DNA of 64,000 nucleotides from Ophiodon elongatus. Lineage: Eukaryota; Chordata; Actinopteri; Perciformes; Hexagrammidae. A program made the translations under genes and the position numbers. The notes under the pieces are model-generated. The model saw nothing but the letters and a program-made list of their open reading frames with translations. It was not told where the DNA came from and searched no databases. Below are positions 40,496 through 54,009 of the stretch, piece by piece. The first letter of the stretch is position 1, and each line of letters starts with the position of its first letter. Location: the NCBI GenBank assembly GCA_016806645.1, contig JACSYO010001618.1, forward strand, positions 268,501-332,500, written 5' to 3'.

Positions 40496-42925
40496 ATTGT
40501 GGTGCAACCATGTGTACAAATATATGTTCCCCTACAACCAAACTGCACTTTCAGTTACGATTTGAGAGAAACATATTTTTAATCTGGATTACGGTCGCAG
40601 TTTTAAATAGTTTAAAACGTGGTTAATGTTGTAAACAACTATGATTATGAAATTGAAACAAAACAAAACAAAAAAGGTACTTGGTCAGGTTTAGGCAACA
40701 AAACTAATTGATTCACAAAGGACATGAACAGCAGTCTCCTGGGTGAAAGCCCTGTGTCTTTTAACCTATCTACCACCACAATATCTTAGTCTTCTGCAGA
40801 CCCTTTTCAAGCTTATTATTTTACTTTTGAAAGCAAACGTAATCAACGTCAAAGTACATTTCCCTTGAAATGTGATTCAGAATGTAGTTAATATAAGTAG
40901 AAACATCATTCAGGACAATCTTATACTACATTGTCAAGTATTAATAAGACATGCAACACAGAGGCTCATAAAACATGAACGTATCCCACCACCTTCTTCA
41001 GCGATCAGGACTTGCTCGGGAGTCAGCGTGTGACCTGAGTGCAGAACTTCAGTCGCATGATAATGAATCAGGTGTACTGGAAAAGTATACTTAATCATCC
41101 AAACTTGATTTGTTTGAGGCCTTAGTTTAATTTATGAATTCCTTAAGCTAAGGTTAACATAAAACAAGCAATGGAGGGTGCATATCAGCAAAGTCAGTGC
41201 CGAAAGCAGTGCATGTATGTGTGCTGAGGAGGCGTTGACGGTGCAAAACCAAAAGACAGTAATGCAGGGTGGATGTTAGCTGTAGGAAGGGGGAGAGAGA
41301 CGATGAGCATGTGGACCAGCTTTTATAGCCTGGAAGGCCCAGGTGAGCTTAATCAAGCTGACGACCCTCTCTTGTCAGCCAAGTGTCTGCTGACGTTTGC
41401 CAGGACAGCCTTCAAGACAGTGCGAGGATCGTATCTGAATCAGCAGTGCTTTGCCTTGGAGTTCATCTCACCTCTGTTGCAAATAGATGCTTGTGCCGGT
41501 GCTTGTATGTGTCTACCTTTGTACTTCCTACTACAACTCAGTAGTCCTGTATGTCATCTCAGCGCTGTAACATCAAGGCTTCATGAACTGGAAGCCTATT
41601 GATGTACGGAAGAGCACTCTAACGTGATGGGACAGCTTAGCTTGGGAAAAAAAAACTGACAGACTCTGAATCTGAATCTTTAAACAGAGCTGAAGGAAAT
41701 ATTTCAAATCAGCAAAGTGATTGATCATTTTCAACTTTAGAAACATCAAGGAGGCCGTTCACATCCAACACTGGAGCCCATCTTTGAACAGGAACCAGAA
41801 AAATGTCATCGTCAGTCGTTCAGTAAATAGTCAACAGCAAGATGTGTTTACATTCAAAGGATAAGCGACGTTGTTATAGAGCCACACTGTGCGCAGAGGA
41901 GATGCCGAGGAATTTTACTGTTGGTTCTTCCTGTTTCCCACAGACAATTAACATTTGTTTCTTTTAACAAAGACCAAAAGCTTTCCACCAAACTAAACAA
42001 GTAAAGGCCTAAAGCTAACCAAATTAAACCCTAAGAACAGTTATATTTGGATTGTTGGACAAGCCGCTACTATCCTCTCTGATATACGACCGCTTGTTAT
42101 CACATGACTAGAGTTTGGTGCTTAGGTCACAAGATGATGCTGAAGAAGGCCAAAGGATTTTATCAAAATCTCCAGAAAAAGCTAGTGAACTTTGCGTTTA
42201 GAATATAAAAAATAACAGAATCGCTCTCGTACAGAAAAGAATAGATATATATCTGGGATGCAGGTATGTTCTTGCATACATGAAGAGAAAAAGAGTAGAG
42301 TTTAGCTGCTGTAGGCCATGTCTGCAGCGAGCAGAAGAGTTAAATGCCACTTAAAGCTTTTTCTGTGAGCCACAATAGAGAAAATAGAAAAAGGGAAGAA
42401 GAAAAGAACACTCTGGGCAGATCGAGCCATTGGCCTCTCTCACTGCACATCTTTTGTGTTTCTGAGAGAATGGTTCACTGCCTTTTGACAATAAAAACCA
42501 TGGGGGGAAAAAAACATTATTTTCTTCAGGCAATGCTGCCTTCCATTGCTAGCTGCTACATGAACACCTTCACAAAAAGCTGGAAATGCGCATTTTAGTC
42601 GCCGTTTTGTGTGAATTGCATTTCTACACAAACAAACATTTATTTTTCCTTTCATCCCAAGGAGGCGGATACGACATGGTACAACAGAAAGGCTGCGACA
42701 GAGTAATGATTTAATTGCTGGCAAGTAGTAAATAGAAGCAAAGGCTGTGATTTTGTTATCCAACATTTATCTTGGTGTGAAAAACAAGTTACACCCAAAC
42801 ACAAGGTTCTAATTGCCACTGAAGACACAAAGAGATCTTCAGTTTTTCTTTTTAAATGTTCACTTCCGTTTTTTACCACATTAAAACAAACATTTGAGGG
42901 CTGCACACATTTGTTCTTACCTGTG

Positions 42926-42926
<1 letters not shown>

Positions 42927-42964
<38 letters not shown>
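42927..42964. repeat. (CA)n microsatellite
   Basis: CA run of about 38 bases. Confidence 0.95.
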
Positions 42965-42966
<2 letters not shown>

Positions 42967-43234
42967 ATTATCTGCAGTAAATGAATAAATGCAAACATAC
43001 AGATGGGATGCTGCAAAAATATCTGGGCAGTTCAGTGCCCCCCCCCCTTACCTTAGTAATACATCCATTCTCATGCATGTATAAATAACTGAATCCACAA
43101 CGAAACACAATAAACAAAACTAACTAAAGACATGCATCTGTCTTGGTTATAGAGTAATCGGTTAAGGACTGTTTAGACTACGTGTGGGTAAGTAAATATT
43201 ATGAAATCAAAAATCTCAGCATACCAATAAGCAT

Positions 43235-43520
43235 GCAGACACCTGAATATGACACCTTTTGTTATTGTTGAACATCTGATTCCAAACTTGCAACGATTTC
43301 AGCCTCCCCTCTTCATGATAAGACTTTCTGCATGATTTTGAAACCTGGCTGCAGTGATTTGCACCCATTCAGTCACAGGAGTGTTAGAGGTGTTGGGTGA
43401 TAAGGCCTGGCTCAGAGCCGGCCACAACTGATCCCAAAGGTCTTAGATGGGGTCAGGGCTCTGTGGTCCAGATCAAGTTATTAAACACCTAAGTCACTTT
43501 GGGCCTTCCACAGACTATTG
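43235..43520. repeat. Degenerate DNA-transposon-like repeat
   Basis: Contains GAAACCTGGCTGCAGTGATT, CACCCATTCAGTCACAGGAG, TGATAAGGCCTGGCTCAGAG and GATCCCAAAGGTCTTAGATG with GGGGTCAGGGCTCTGTG. I recognise this string of blocks from a widespread fish repeat, but cannot name the family. Heavily diverged. Confidence 0.45.
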
Positions 43521-44169
43521 ACACAAACAAACACAATTGTTTACAATAACACTTTTTGCCATATATTTTGTTTCCACATACTGTACAGACTACAGAGAGC
43601 ATTATATAACATTATTTCCTTTATGTGCGTTCAGATTTTTATTTTTTCCAGCCTTTGTAAAGACAAAGTGTGACAGTATTTCATAATAAAAGACAGCTGA
43701 ATGAGAGCCCCCATGTTGGGGTCTAAACCTGGCTGATAGGGAACACAGATATTGGACAATTCTTAAAAACCTTGAATTATGTTAATGAAATAATGAATGA
43801 GAATGAAAAGCTTATATCAAAGTTGGGGATACAATGTGATTACAATTTATGAAAAAAAAAAACATTCATTGTAAGTCTGTGACTATGATTACGTCTAATG
43901 AGCCCGAAAATGAAGCTGGACCGAGGACCCGGAGTCGGGGTTAAAGAAAATGCTAGGGCGCTTTCTCTATGGTCGGCATAAAGCAGAAGGTCGCGGTTAA
44001 TTTTATCTGAGTTTTTTACTTGGAAATCAAACTTTGTTGCTTCATGTGCATTTGAGCAACTTTCATAGAAACGAACAGGAGTCCGCCTCCAACGCTGTAT
44101 CCCGTTGACTTTATGCATCCATGGCCTTGCCACATTTCAGGATCACTACTTTCTGTACTGGTACTGCAA

Positions 44170-44480
44170 ACTGGATTGCATATAAGAAGTTGACGTAGTC
44201 ACCGTGACGTCACCCATTGGTTTGACTACAGTTTTAAAGCCTCAGGTTCTGCATTTTGTCCATCGCCATCTTGGCTTTTTGCAACTGGAGCTAAGTACAA
44301 CCGAACGCTGAAAGAAAAGATTTTGGCATCCCAAAAAAAAGTGCTGAAAGCGCACTGTAAAAGGGTTGTAAGACAAAAACACGGACAGCTGTCGGTCCGG
44401 ACAACGCGGTGGTAACAACCTGTTAATCACAAGGTAGCCTTGCCCTAAACCATATCCTGCTTTATCTTCTATTTTACTCT
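44170..44480. repeat. Dispersed repeat (GACGTCACCCATTGG type)
   Basis: GTGACGTCACCCATTGGTTT, then TTTTAAAGCCTCAGGTTCTG, CATCGCCATCTTGGCTTTTT and GAGCTAAGTACAACCGAACG. Recognised as a repeat common in teleosts; limits are approximate. The CRE-like GACGTCA and CCATTGG are part of the repeat. Confidence 0.5.
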
Positions 44481-45004
44481 AAATGGGACCATAATTTATG
44501 AAATGAACATCATGCTGTATTGAAGAAGATTTGAAACTATCTATTGAGATCATAAACTTATTTTTACAATGTTTCCTGAGGTAATTAATCAAGTTAGAAG
44601 TAGGGTAATTGTCTCCCTTTTTTTTTTTTTACTACCAGAGGAGTTGCCCCTGATGGCCATTAGAAATAATGCAAGTTGAATCACTTCTGCAGTGGCTTCA
44701 CTTTTCAAACTATGAATTTGTCATCTGCACTGGACATAAATTGAAAGGTCTGAAATTGAGTGTATTTCTTGGGGATACTTTGCCGTGGACTATTCCCCGA
44801 CTATGACACCCCTGCATACAAATAATCAGGCGCACCTACATTTTGTTCAGGTATCCAATATTATGCACGACATCATCCATTATGTTTGGCAACGTATTGC
44901 TGTAAAGAACAGCTCTTTCTTTTATCTTATTTTCTTTTCATCTTTTGCTCCCCCTGAGGACACAAAACTGAATGAAATTTAAGATGACAGGACAAGGTGA
45001 GTGA

Positions 45005-45480
45005 GAGGAGAAGAGGCTCTAAGTGACTTAAGAGTAAGAACTCCAAGAAAGAAAGAAAAAGAGAAGAGAGAGAGTAACGCAAACCCAGAGTGAGAGTTGT
45101 AAGAAATTTCTTTGAGTGGCAATAGTCTGGGGCTTTGAAAATGAAAGGAAAAGTGCAAAGAGAGAGAGTGAAGAAGACAAAGAGAAAGAGAGAGAGGACA
45201 GTGGTTGAAGGGTTAAGGGCGAAGTTGGAGTCTATGTGACAGTATCAAAGCCACAGGAGCAGCAGAGAAAAGCTGTTAACGGGAGCTCACCGTGCCTTAA
45301 TCGATTGTGAACTGTGCTGCAGAGCACAGCCAATCACAAGAGCTCCTGGAGACTTCTCTGGGTTAGAGCACTTACACGCTGTCTGCCGCCCGATCAGGGA
45401 GACGACACAGGGAGAGGAGAGTGAAAGAGACAGAAAGAGAAAGAGGGAGAAAAAAAACTAAGAGATGAGGAGAGAGGGTG
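45005..45480. repeat. Purine-rich (GA) low-complexity tract
   Basis: The plus strand is dominated by GA, GAAA and GAGAGAG stretches in three clusters (about 45035-45075, 45155-45200, 45405-45480) separated by ordinary sequence. No coding frame is maintained. Confidence 0.7.
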
Positions 45481-48400
45481 ACGTTAGTCAGGGAGACGGA
45501 AAAGTGGGACTTCAAAATTATAGTTTCGTTTTTTCATCTTGGTGACCTTGAAAGCCCATTTTAGGGGGTGTTTATCGGAGTGAATATGCATCAAGTGTCC
45601 TTTATTTTGTTCCATTTGTCTATCTTGTCTCCATCTGCCTGATTACTTTTAAGTATTCCTTCCTCAACTTCACATGGGCCTTTTTTCTTGATGAAAATAT
45701 GCTGAATGCATGACCTTTAAAGGCACGTTGCATGGCATCAAATGGAGATCTGAACATTGTAACAGCACATGACATTTTGTAAGGTTTCGAATGGACAAAT
45801 CCCTTTGACGTGAAACTTCTGGAAAATCTTGCTCTTGCAGAATATTTTAAAAAGCCCCCAGATATGTCTGCACTCATCACAAAGAAAATACTTGACTGAA
45901 ATCCTATTTTTCTGACACAAAACCAATGAAAATGTAAATAGATGCAGCAAAGCTGCTCATAGGATCTAGTTCTGTCATCTCCATTTATTTGTTTGATCTC
46001 ACTATTCCTGCTGTAACTGCCTCATTAGTTGAAATAACTCACAAAGCATCCACTAACCTCAACAATTCACATACTGACGTGACTTGAGACAGAATTAACT
46101 GACTAAAGCTATAACGTGTGTTTGTGACGACTGTGGGACTTATTTGTTTACAGCTGTAAGTCTTCAGTCTAATTAACATTTGCTTGTTGTAATTTGAAAT
46201 GTGTAAATGAGCGTTGTAACAGCTCAGAAGTGACCCATTAAAATGGGGCTTTCTGTTTATTTTTGGTGTGTTACAGTGAGATCCATACAGATGTGTGCTG
46301 CCTGATGCCTCGATTGTGAACCGAAACTGTTCCCATTTTTGAAAACCATGAGTCTGCACAAATGATACAGCATCAAGCAGTCTCATGGCATAATAATCTA
46401 CACTTTGATGAAGTATTAGCAAGTAAATATAACTCTGAATCATCTGCTCAAAGTTTGAATTAAGGTTGAGCTTTGAAGCGCTAAAAATATCTTTACCTGC
46501 AGATATTTCACAGGAAGTTAGAAGTTCAGAAAATAAATTGGGTCCAGTCTCCTGTATCTATCCAGTCTATTTAATCACAATTTTAAAGCCTCTACGGAAA
46601 TAACTAAAATGAAAAAAGAAATGGTCTCTTCTCTTTGTTCTTGTGTCAAGCATAACCGTTGTTTGATTTGCTTGAATAAAAAATAATAGAATAATGAAAA
46701 TTGTTTAACTGTAGTTAAAAAAAATCTTGTCAAATTGAATCCAGTCTGGACCAATAAAATTGTGTCCTCCATCAAAGTCATACAATTAAAAACATTGATC
46801 ATTTCTAGATTGTTTATCTTGCTCCTGATCCAGCTTCTCAGGTAAATACATCTGTGTATCATCAACATAGCATTTAAACTAACCCACATCTGTGGTGACA
46901 CTCACAAACTTAAATTTCATATGGTGCGTTTGGATGAAAAATGAGAAAAGACTCTTTCTAAACTGTCCCGCTGAAAAGATATTTAATGCACATTATTAGA
47001 TTGCGATCATAGATAATGTGTATTTCCATAATACTTTAATTTAATCAATCCCATAAACACAGGACTTTCAACCACAAGATCGGTGTTTGACACCGCGTAT
47101 CTCAAAGTGTTGTTGTGCTTTAACCCTACAAAGAAAATGGACAATTCTGTATATGAAGATTGCCTTTTGTTACTATTTCACAAACTGCCGTGAGACTGTG
47201 TTGAAATCAACATGTTACAATTAACATTTTTAGAATTGATCATTGGTATATTACACTTGTCCTTTTTTTTTTTACACTTGTTATAAACTGAACAAATCTT
47301 TACTTCACTTGACAGGATACCACTCACTTTTATGAGCCCCTTTATGGTTTTGGACAGGAGACTAATGTGGCCTTACCGATACTGGGGACTAAATCTGGAT
47401 TTATAGGTCCGCGTTCAGGGTTACGATGGAGCTACATTGCAGCTGATGTACACCTCCTCAAAATGTAACCACACTTAGTTAGCTTGTTTTTCTCCCACAA
47501 GGTTCAGATGTCAGTGGAGGTTGTTGATAGTGAAGACAACATTAAGCAAGTTGAAGAAAGGCTCAGTATTCTGCTCATTTTCTGTAAAATGCATCTAGCG
47601 AAGACATTTCCACTTCAAACCCTCTGCTTGCTACAATCAACTCTATCGCAGTGAAAAAAACAACGTAAACCCAGTTATTGTATGTCAGTGGTCTCCCATT
47701 CAGTAGGCTGATGAGACGAGAAAGAATAAGGCCTGAACAATACCGACTTCTAGCATCGCAATAGTTCCATCAATGGGTGAAATCTGACAGTGAACAATCC
47801 AGCTTGAAAATCAGGATCTCTGGACTATGCTGCTTCAATTTTTTGTTATTTTATAAAATCTGTCTCTTGTAAGTCCAGCAGTTTTACAGAGGTGCAATAC
47901 TAAATCCCTGAAGAATCCTTTACAAATCTCCCTGTTGAAAATATCCTGAGGCCAAACCTGTGCTGCTATTCTGAGGTGAGAAATCCCATTATTTGTGCTT
48001 GACTGGTTTCACCTGTTAGTGACTAATTTCACCATAATCATTAGTATAAAACAGGAGATGGGTGGCCAGATTGAGACATCAGGCTCTGTGTTGAAGGAGA
48101 AGGAGGAGAAAATTTCCTTTCGTTCATTTTAGGTGGTTTAATTTGAATTTGGTGGTGTGGTGGTTACACTGGAGCGTGCCAGTATCTACATGAACCTGTT
48201 GTCCTGTTACTTAACTGATCTATGGCTCGCTCATTTCTGACTCACAAAATATGACTCCATTCAATCCATGGAAATCTTGAATCTTGAATCTATTGAATTA
48301 AAATGTATGCTTTTCTCATCCTGTTGCTCCACCCAAAAGGAAAAGTTCCCATGTAGTTTGCATCTAACGTTGTTTGTTCTTCTACAACATCCGCTATCAG

Positions 48401-49734
48401 CTGCCATGAAGGGACAGGGAGTTTGCTGGGAGCTTCAGGGGAAAATAATGAAACAGTCACCAGTTGAGCCAAACAGTTTTCAAGTGCAAGCAGAGTGCTG
48501 GTCAAGGGCAAACAGTCAATAACCAGAGCCGCCCCTTTAAATGTCAGTTGTCTTGGAAACAGGTGCAGAAATGGAGTATTTCGGATGGTGGCTGAGCAAC
48601 CGCTGGGGAGCCACTGTTTAGCAACGCCCAAGAACAACAGCATGCCGAGAGAATGTCACCCCATGGAGCCACACTGCTCCACTGAAGCACTGGAGGATGC
48701 AATTCAGGCAGACTGGGGGGTAAAAAGACCAGGAAAAAACACAGAGAGACCACCTGATGGTATAATCCTCATTTTCAGTGCGATTTATGAAAAATAAGCG
48801 TGGGACTCACAAAACATGCAGAAGTAAACAGTTTGAAAGAATAGTTTTTAAAAATGGACATTTCACACATGTTTCTGTGGTGAAATACAGTTATTATTCT
48901 TACAAACATGTATGTCATTAAGCATGGATGAATAATGATGGAAATGAATGTCGAAGTCTTTGACTTGTGAACTCGCCCAGAAACACTGATAGAAAACAGG
49001 CATCTTAGTTTAGACTTTGTCCCTGTGTCTCTCAGCGGAAACACTATTCACTACTGCCCCCTGCTGTGAGCATTAATGCTAACCTGGAGCTTCATGCAAT
49101 CACATGTGAACACTTTCACCAGAGGTTGATCAGATTATTCTTCCTATGTAGAACTGAAGTTACTTCACTGAAATAATAGTGGAATAAAAGTTACTTGTGT
49201 TGAAAACTATTCAGTAGAAGTACAATAGCAGCTCATTTGACCACAAATGGGCACTGAAAACGGATCACTGTGATATAATAGTGATTTTTCTTATCATTTG
49301 AATATTCTCCTACTCAGTAACACTTTCTCGAGGTCGGATTTTTTAATAAAAGCAATTCAAAGCAAATTTGATATCCACCCAAACGACACAACTGTATCTA
49401 AATCTATACTTTTTTCAATTCCCAGAAGTACGGTAAAAAGAAATCATAAAAAATGTGTGTATGTGAAAATAGAAAGAGCTTGAACATAGTTTAGTTAATA
49501 ATTATGTGTAATTCGATTATTTTTTAAGGATAATCTGTGCTATAAACCTGATCTGTCTCACATATTTGTCCTCTCTATCCCCCATATGAAGTATAAAAGG
49601 GTGAGAAACTATTGCATCTCTCATGCAATCACCTGTTAAATGTCCACGAGTCAGGTTTTATGTTGTATTATCGCTTGAGGTTCATTGTTTTATGTGTGCT
49701 TATGTGCTGGTTTGGTTAGATTCACCACTCTGGT

Positions 49735-49885
49735 CCAGACTCAAATATCTCAACAACTACTGGATGGATTGCCATATAATTTTGTGAATAGCATTTCAGT
49801 CAAAGCACCGCTGTGCCTAACTATAGTGCAGCCTCACAAGGCTGCTAATGTGTCTGTTGACTCTTGTTATTATATGTTTTATGTT
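49735..49885 (+). repeat. Dispersed repeat family C, internally deleted copy
   Basis: TCTCAACAACTACTGGATGG followed within about 50 bases by AAGCACCGCTGTGCCTAACT and GCAGCCTCACAAGGCTGC. In the 35-kb copy these blocks are about 300 bases apart, so the interior is deleted here. Confidence 0.65.
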
Positions 49886-50795
49886 TCTTATCATGTTTTA
49901 TGTACAAGTCCCGGTGTGTGCTGTGCTTCACCTGGCTGCAAGAAAAATTCCCTCTTGAGGACAATGAAGTTGAAAGTAGGACACAGGGAGTAACAAAACA
50001 TGAATAAAAATGAATTATTTTTGCAATGCAGAGTAAAGCGTTTCCTTACTCTACATAACTGTTATTATCAACATGTCGGAGGAAATAAAGATTTAGTTAA
50101 GATGGAAGAAAGCATCCCTGCAGCTGCCTTTTTTTTAATGCACCATGGTTTATGCAATGCAGATCTCCATTTGTCTATCCAAGCTGACATCAAGGACAAC
50201 CTCTGATCTGTGCAGTTTAAGCAAGGAGCTGGCATTGTCAGTTTCATAACTCATGACCCGTAGTGACAGATACACATGTCAGCACTAGTGCAAACACATC
50301 TGCCTCTAATACCACATCCGTCTTTCCTCCCTCGTCTCTCTCATAACCCTCTCTTCCATTTGAGCTAACATTTAAATAGAAGAGCAGCTGAGACTTAGCA
50401 AATTTACTTTTTGATTTTTGCATCACTATCTCATTCCGTGTCATGTTTCTTCACAGCCTACATCCTCTCCCAACACAGTGACCCAGCTCCTATACTCCAG
50501 CCACAGCTCATTAATTGAGGGCAGGGAGATGCAGATTCGGTGGGACAGATCAGATCCTTGAAACTTTGCGACGTGCCGTATAGTGCTGGTGTTGCTGAAC
50601 TGTGGAGGCAAGATAGCCGGTGGGCATGACTTGGATGGGGACCTTTCAAATCAAATCGCATCGTGTGTTTGGTCCCGGCCCCCAACCACGCTATATCAGA
50701 GCAGATAACGTGCTCCGGTAAAGGTTACGACTCACAATGACATTTGTGTTGAGACCCAGCAATCCTTGAATCCCGTGGACTAATCTTGAATTCAT

Positions 50796-50797
<2 letters not shown>

Positions 50798-50840
<43 letters not shown>

Positions 50841-50844
50841 TGTG
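50798..50844. repeat. (GT)n microsatellite
   Basis: GT run of about 47 bases with one GG interruption near its end. Confidence 0.95.
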
Positions 50845-51318
50845 CATATGCTGCATACTGTAGTTGTTTATAATAAAAGTTGGTAAATCAAATATAGGAG
50901 GGACAGACAGTCGATTAAGATAGTGAAATAGGAGTCAAGAATCCCATTAAATCACATTCTGCCTTCATGTTTTTCAGTATCAGAGACCAAAAACACTTTC
51001 AAGAGGCAGGAAATGACTGTTGCACCACTTTGTTGACCTTATTCAAACATAAAATAATATAAAGACGTGAAATCATCAGGGAAAATAACATACTTTTTGA
51101 CATGTTTTTTTCTTGCTCTCTTTAAAATAGTCATTTCCCTGAAAATGTAGGATTAATTTAAAAAAAATACACTGAGTATTAGGTTTTCAAAAGTGAAATC
51201 ACTTTACGACATGTCTAGAAAGGGAAATTTGTTCTTTTCTTTTTTTTTTGCTCAAATCTAATTAAATTTAGCACAGCAATACTATAATAACATCAATTGT
51301 CTCACTACGTCTGACTTC

Positions 51319-51319
<1 letters not shown>

Positions 51320-51394
<75 letters not shown>

Positions 51395-51408
51395 TGTGTG
51401 TGTGTGTA
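51320..51408. repeat. (GT)n microsatellite
   Basis: GT run of about 88 bases with a single GA interruption. Confidence 0.95.
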
Positions 51409-51749
51409 GTGTGCCTGTGCCATCCTTGCATGCATGCTAAATTATGACTATGGAATCATTATTCGGATAAAGGATGATGCCGGCAAGTTGACTTGATGTT
51501 ACCTGCGAGAGCTTGTTCAACAAGAAAGTAGTCTACTGCTACATGCCCAAGATTATGTGGACACACATTAAACGGATGTGATTGCAAGCAGATATAAGGC
51601 TTACAATATTTTATATTATTACAACTGTGTTTTAAAAAATTTACATTCACTATTTGTTTATACAGCAACCTCCACTTATGGGTGTCCAAAGGAGGCGTTA
51701 TGGTTGTGGACAAATACATGCTTATAGATGCTTACAACTATATTATAGT

Positions 51750-51965
51750 GTGTTATACGTAACCAAGTGCATTTACTGAAGTACTGTATTTAAGTACAAA
51801 TCCGAGGTACTTGTATTTTACTTGAGTATTCTAATTGTATGTAACTTTATAGTTCTACTCAATAAATCTCAGACATACATTTACTTAAGTAAGGTTTTGA
51901 ATGCAGGACTTTTACTTGTAGTGGACTATTTGAAAAGTGTGGTATTGATATTTGTATGTAACTAG
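51750..51965 (-). repeat. Dispersed repeat family B, inverted copy
   Basis: Minus-strand reading gives AAGTCCTGCATTCAAAACCT, ACTTAAGTAAATGTATGTCT, then AAATACAAGTACCTCGGATT and TACTTAAATACAGTACTTCA, the expected blocks of this family in partly rearranged order. Confidence 0.6.
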
Positions 51966-52589
51966 GGTGTATTATAGATAGGGGGGATTCAAGTTTAGTG
52001 TCAACAACCTGTTTGTGGCGACAACACTTCTCCTCTTCAATCCAACATGGAGACTGGGATCTATGGTGCTTTGTGAATAAAACCCCATTTCTAAAACACC
52101 AAGCTCATCGCTCTTGACATTCAAACTTTAAAAAAGAAAAAAAATTACAAGTCATTATTAGTATTCTGTATTAAATTGAATCTGGTATCCAATCAGCAAT
52201 TTCCCCGCTGAGGTGACCAGAGTGACACAGCAGTCTCCACTCTCGTAACAAAAGCATTTTTCTTCTGAGATCCACTTCATTACCCAGACTAATATGGAGC
52301 AAAATGTTTATTCAAATGAGCCAAGTTCAAATCCTTTAAAATGAATGAGGAAAATGCTGAAATGGATTATATGCTTGCAGAAAAAAATAATCATATTTGA
52401 ATTAATTACAAACTGAAAGGGCGTCTGGGTTGAAAAAAAGAAGAAAAAAAAAGCTTATTCTCTTTCCATTTCCTTCGTTATTTTCTTATTAGCTTGCATT
52501 TATTTATTCTCATCATCCGTCACCGCCCAATGCCATCAATATGTGTCCATGAAACAGGAGAATAATTACATTTTATCAGGATCAACATG

Positions 52590-52710
52590 ACAACTGCAAG
52601 CATTGTGAGCCACTGATTGGCCATTGTTTCAAGGAGAAGGCTCACCGTGAGCATTTGATTGGCTGCTGCCGGAGGAAAGACCTTCTATTAGCGATTGATT
52701 GGGCAGTGTA
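52590..52710. promoter_or_regulatory. Candidate regulatory site: three regularly spaced CCAAT boxes
   Basis: ATTGG (inverted CCAAT) at 52616, 52658 and 52698, each preceded by TG, with spacings of 42 and 40 bases. Regularly spaced CCAAT boxes are a known arrangement for NF-Y-bound promoters and enhancers. No adjacent coding exon was seen, so the role is unknown. Confidence 0.35.
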
Positions 52711-53959
52711 ATTTTCCACCTGAATGGCTCCCGGGGGCACACATGCAGTTATTGTGTGACTGTGGCAGGAGCCACCTTTGTATCACCAGTGGGTGTGTGA
52801 ATGTGAGTTGCTCTGAAATGGTAGGCCTATATTCTCCGAGCTCTGATGGGTTCTTGAAATGAGGGGGGGGGGTTTGAGCAGAGTGCTGCCCGTCTCAGGA
52901 TAAGTCACATGGGACAGTCTGTCAGGTCACCTCTCATCAGGAGGCATACAGCAGAGAAAGCAAATCATCAACAGCAATAACACACACACACACAGACAGT
53001 AAAACACAGTCATCTTTTCTTTTTTTGCACATCTCTACAATCGGACTTATCTACAAATGTATTGATAACCATCAGCTTGTCTGCATCCAACCATGCAGCG
53101 ATGCACTCCTGCAAGATGTGGTCTGACTGCTACTGGTGGTGATCTTACTGGTCCACAAACCGCCTCTAAGTGCAGACATATCAGAGCTGCGTCTCTTAAG
53201 AAATAGGACACAGTGACCTCTCTCACACTTCGCCTCTTCTGCCTTTTCCTTTCATGTCTCCGATGCCCTGCTCTGATTTCATTTACGAACATGGAGATGT
53301 GATAAAAAGTGATTCAAGGACCCTTCTCCATCGGTTTTCACCCCCTACTCACTCACAATCAGTTGCTGTACGTGTGAATTAGTGGCAAGTTATTCCTGCT
53401 CTTACAAAAAGTGCAGCGTACCATCTCACAGATGCATATAAATTATCATGTGGAGCTGCTTTTCATGTTTTGTTTTTCCAAATTGTCAAATTTCATTAGG
53501 GCTACAAGAATATTTCAACATTTTGGGACAAAGAAAATAAATCTGCCTACCAGCCCCACTAAAGCTCACAAATCAACATGTAACATTGTGTCTGTTTAAT
53601 CTGTACAAAAATCAGCAGAGTCTTCAAGACGTCACTTCTCCCGACCAAGAAATAGCGCACATAATCGCTTGGTAACAGTTAGGGATCAAACAAGGTTGAC
53701 TGTTGGGGGGACGCCAAATAGTCGACTATTTTATCTAAGGAGCCTGATCCAATCTCACAGTCGAATTGTCACAGTGACGGAATATGTGATATACAAACAA
53801 AGGATCCTTTATAAATAACAACATGGTGATTTCGAAATCAAAGAATAGGCCTAAATTTAGTAATCTGAGCACTAAAATAAGAACGTAGCACAATCAGAGT
53901 GCTCGGTATATTTGTTCTACTACTGGGGGAGGCGCGTAGAAACAGCTGTCTGTGGCTTG

Positions 53960-54007
<48 letters not shown>
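53960..54007. repeat. (CT)n microsatellite
   Basis: Pure CT run of about 48 bases. Confidence 0.95.

Positions 54008-54009
<2 letters not shown>

Noticed and set aside
48290..48643. 117-codon minus-strand and 100-codon plus-strand open frames near 48.5 kb
   Set aside because: Overlapping frames with no family signature and no flanking exons; treated as chance.
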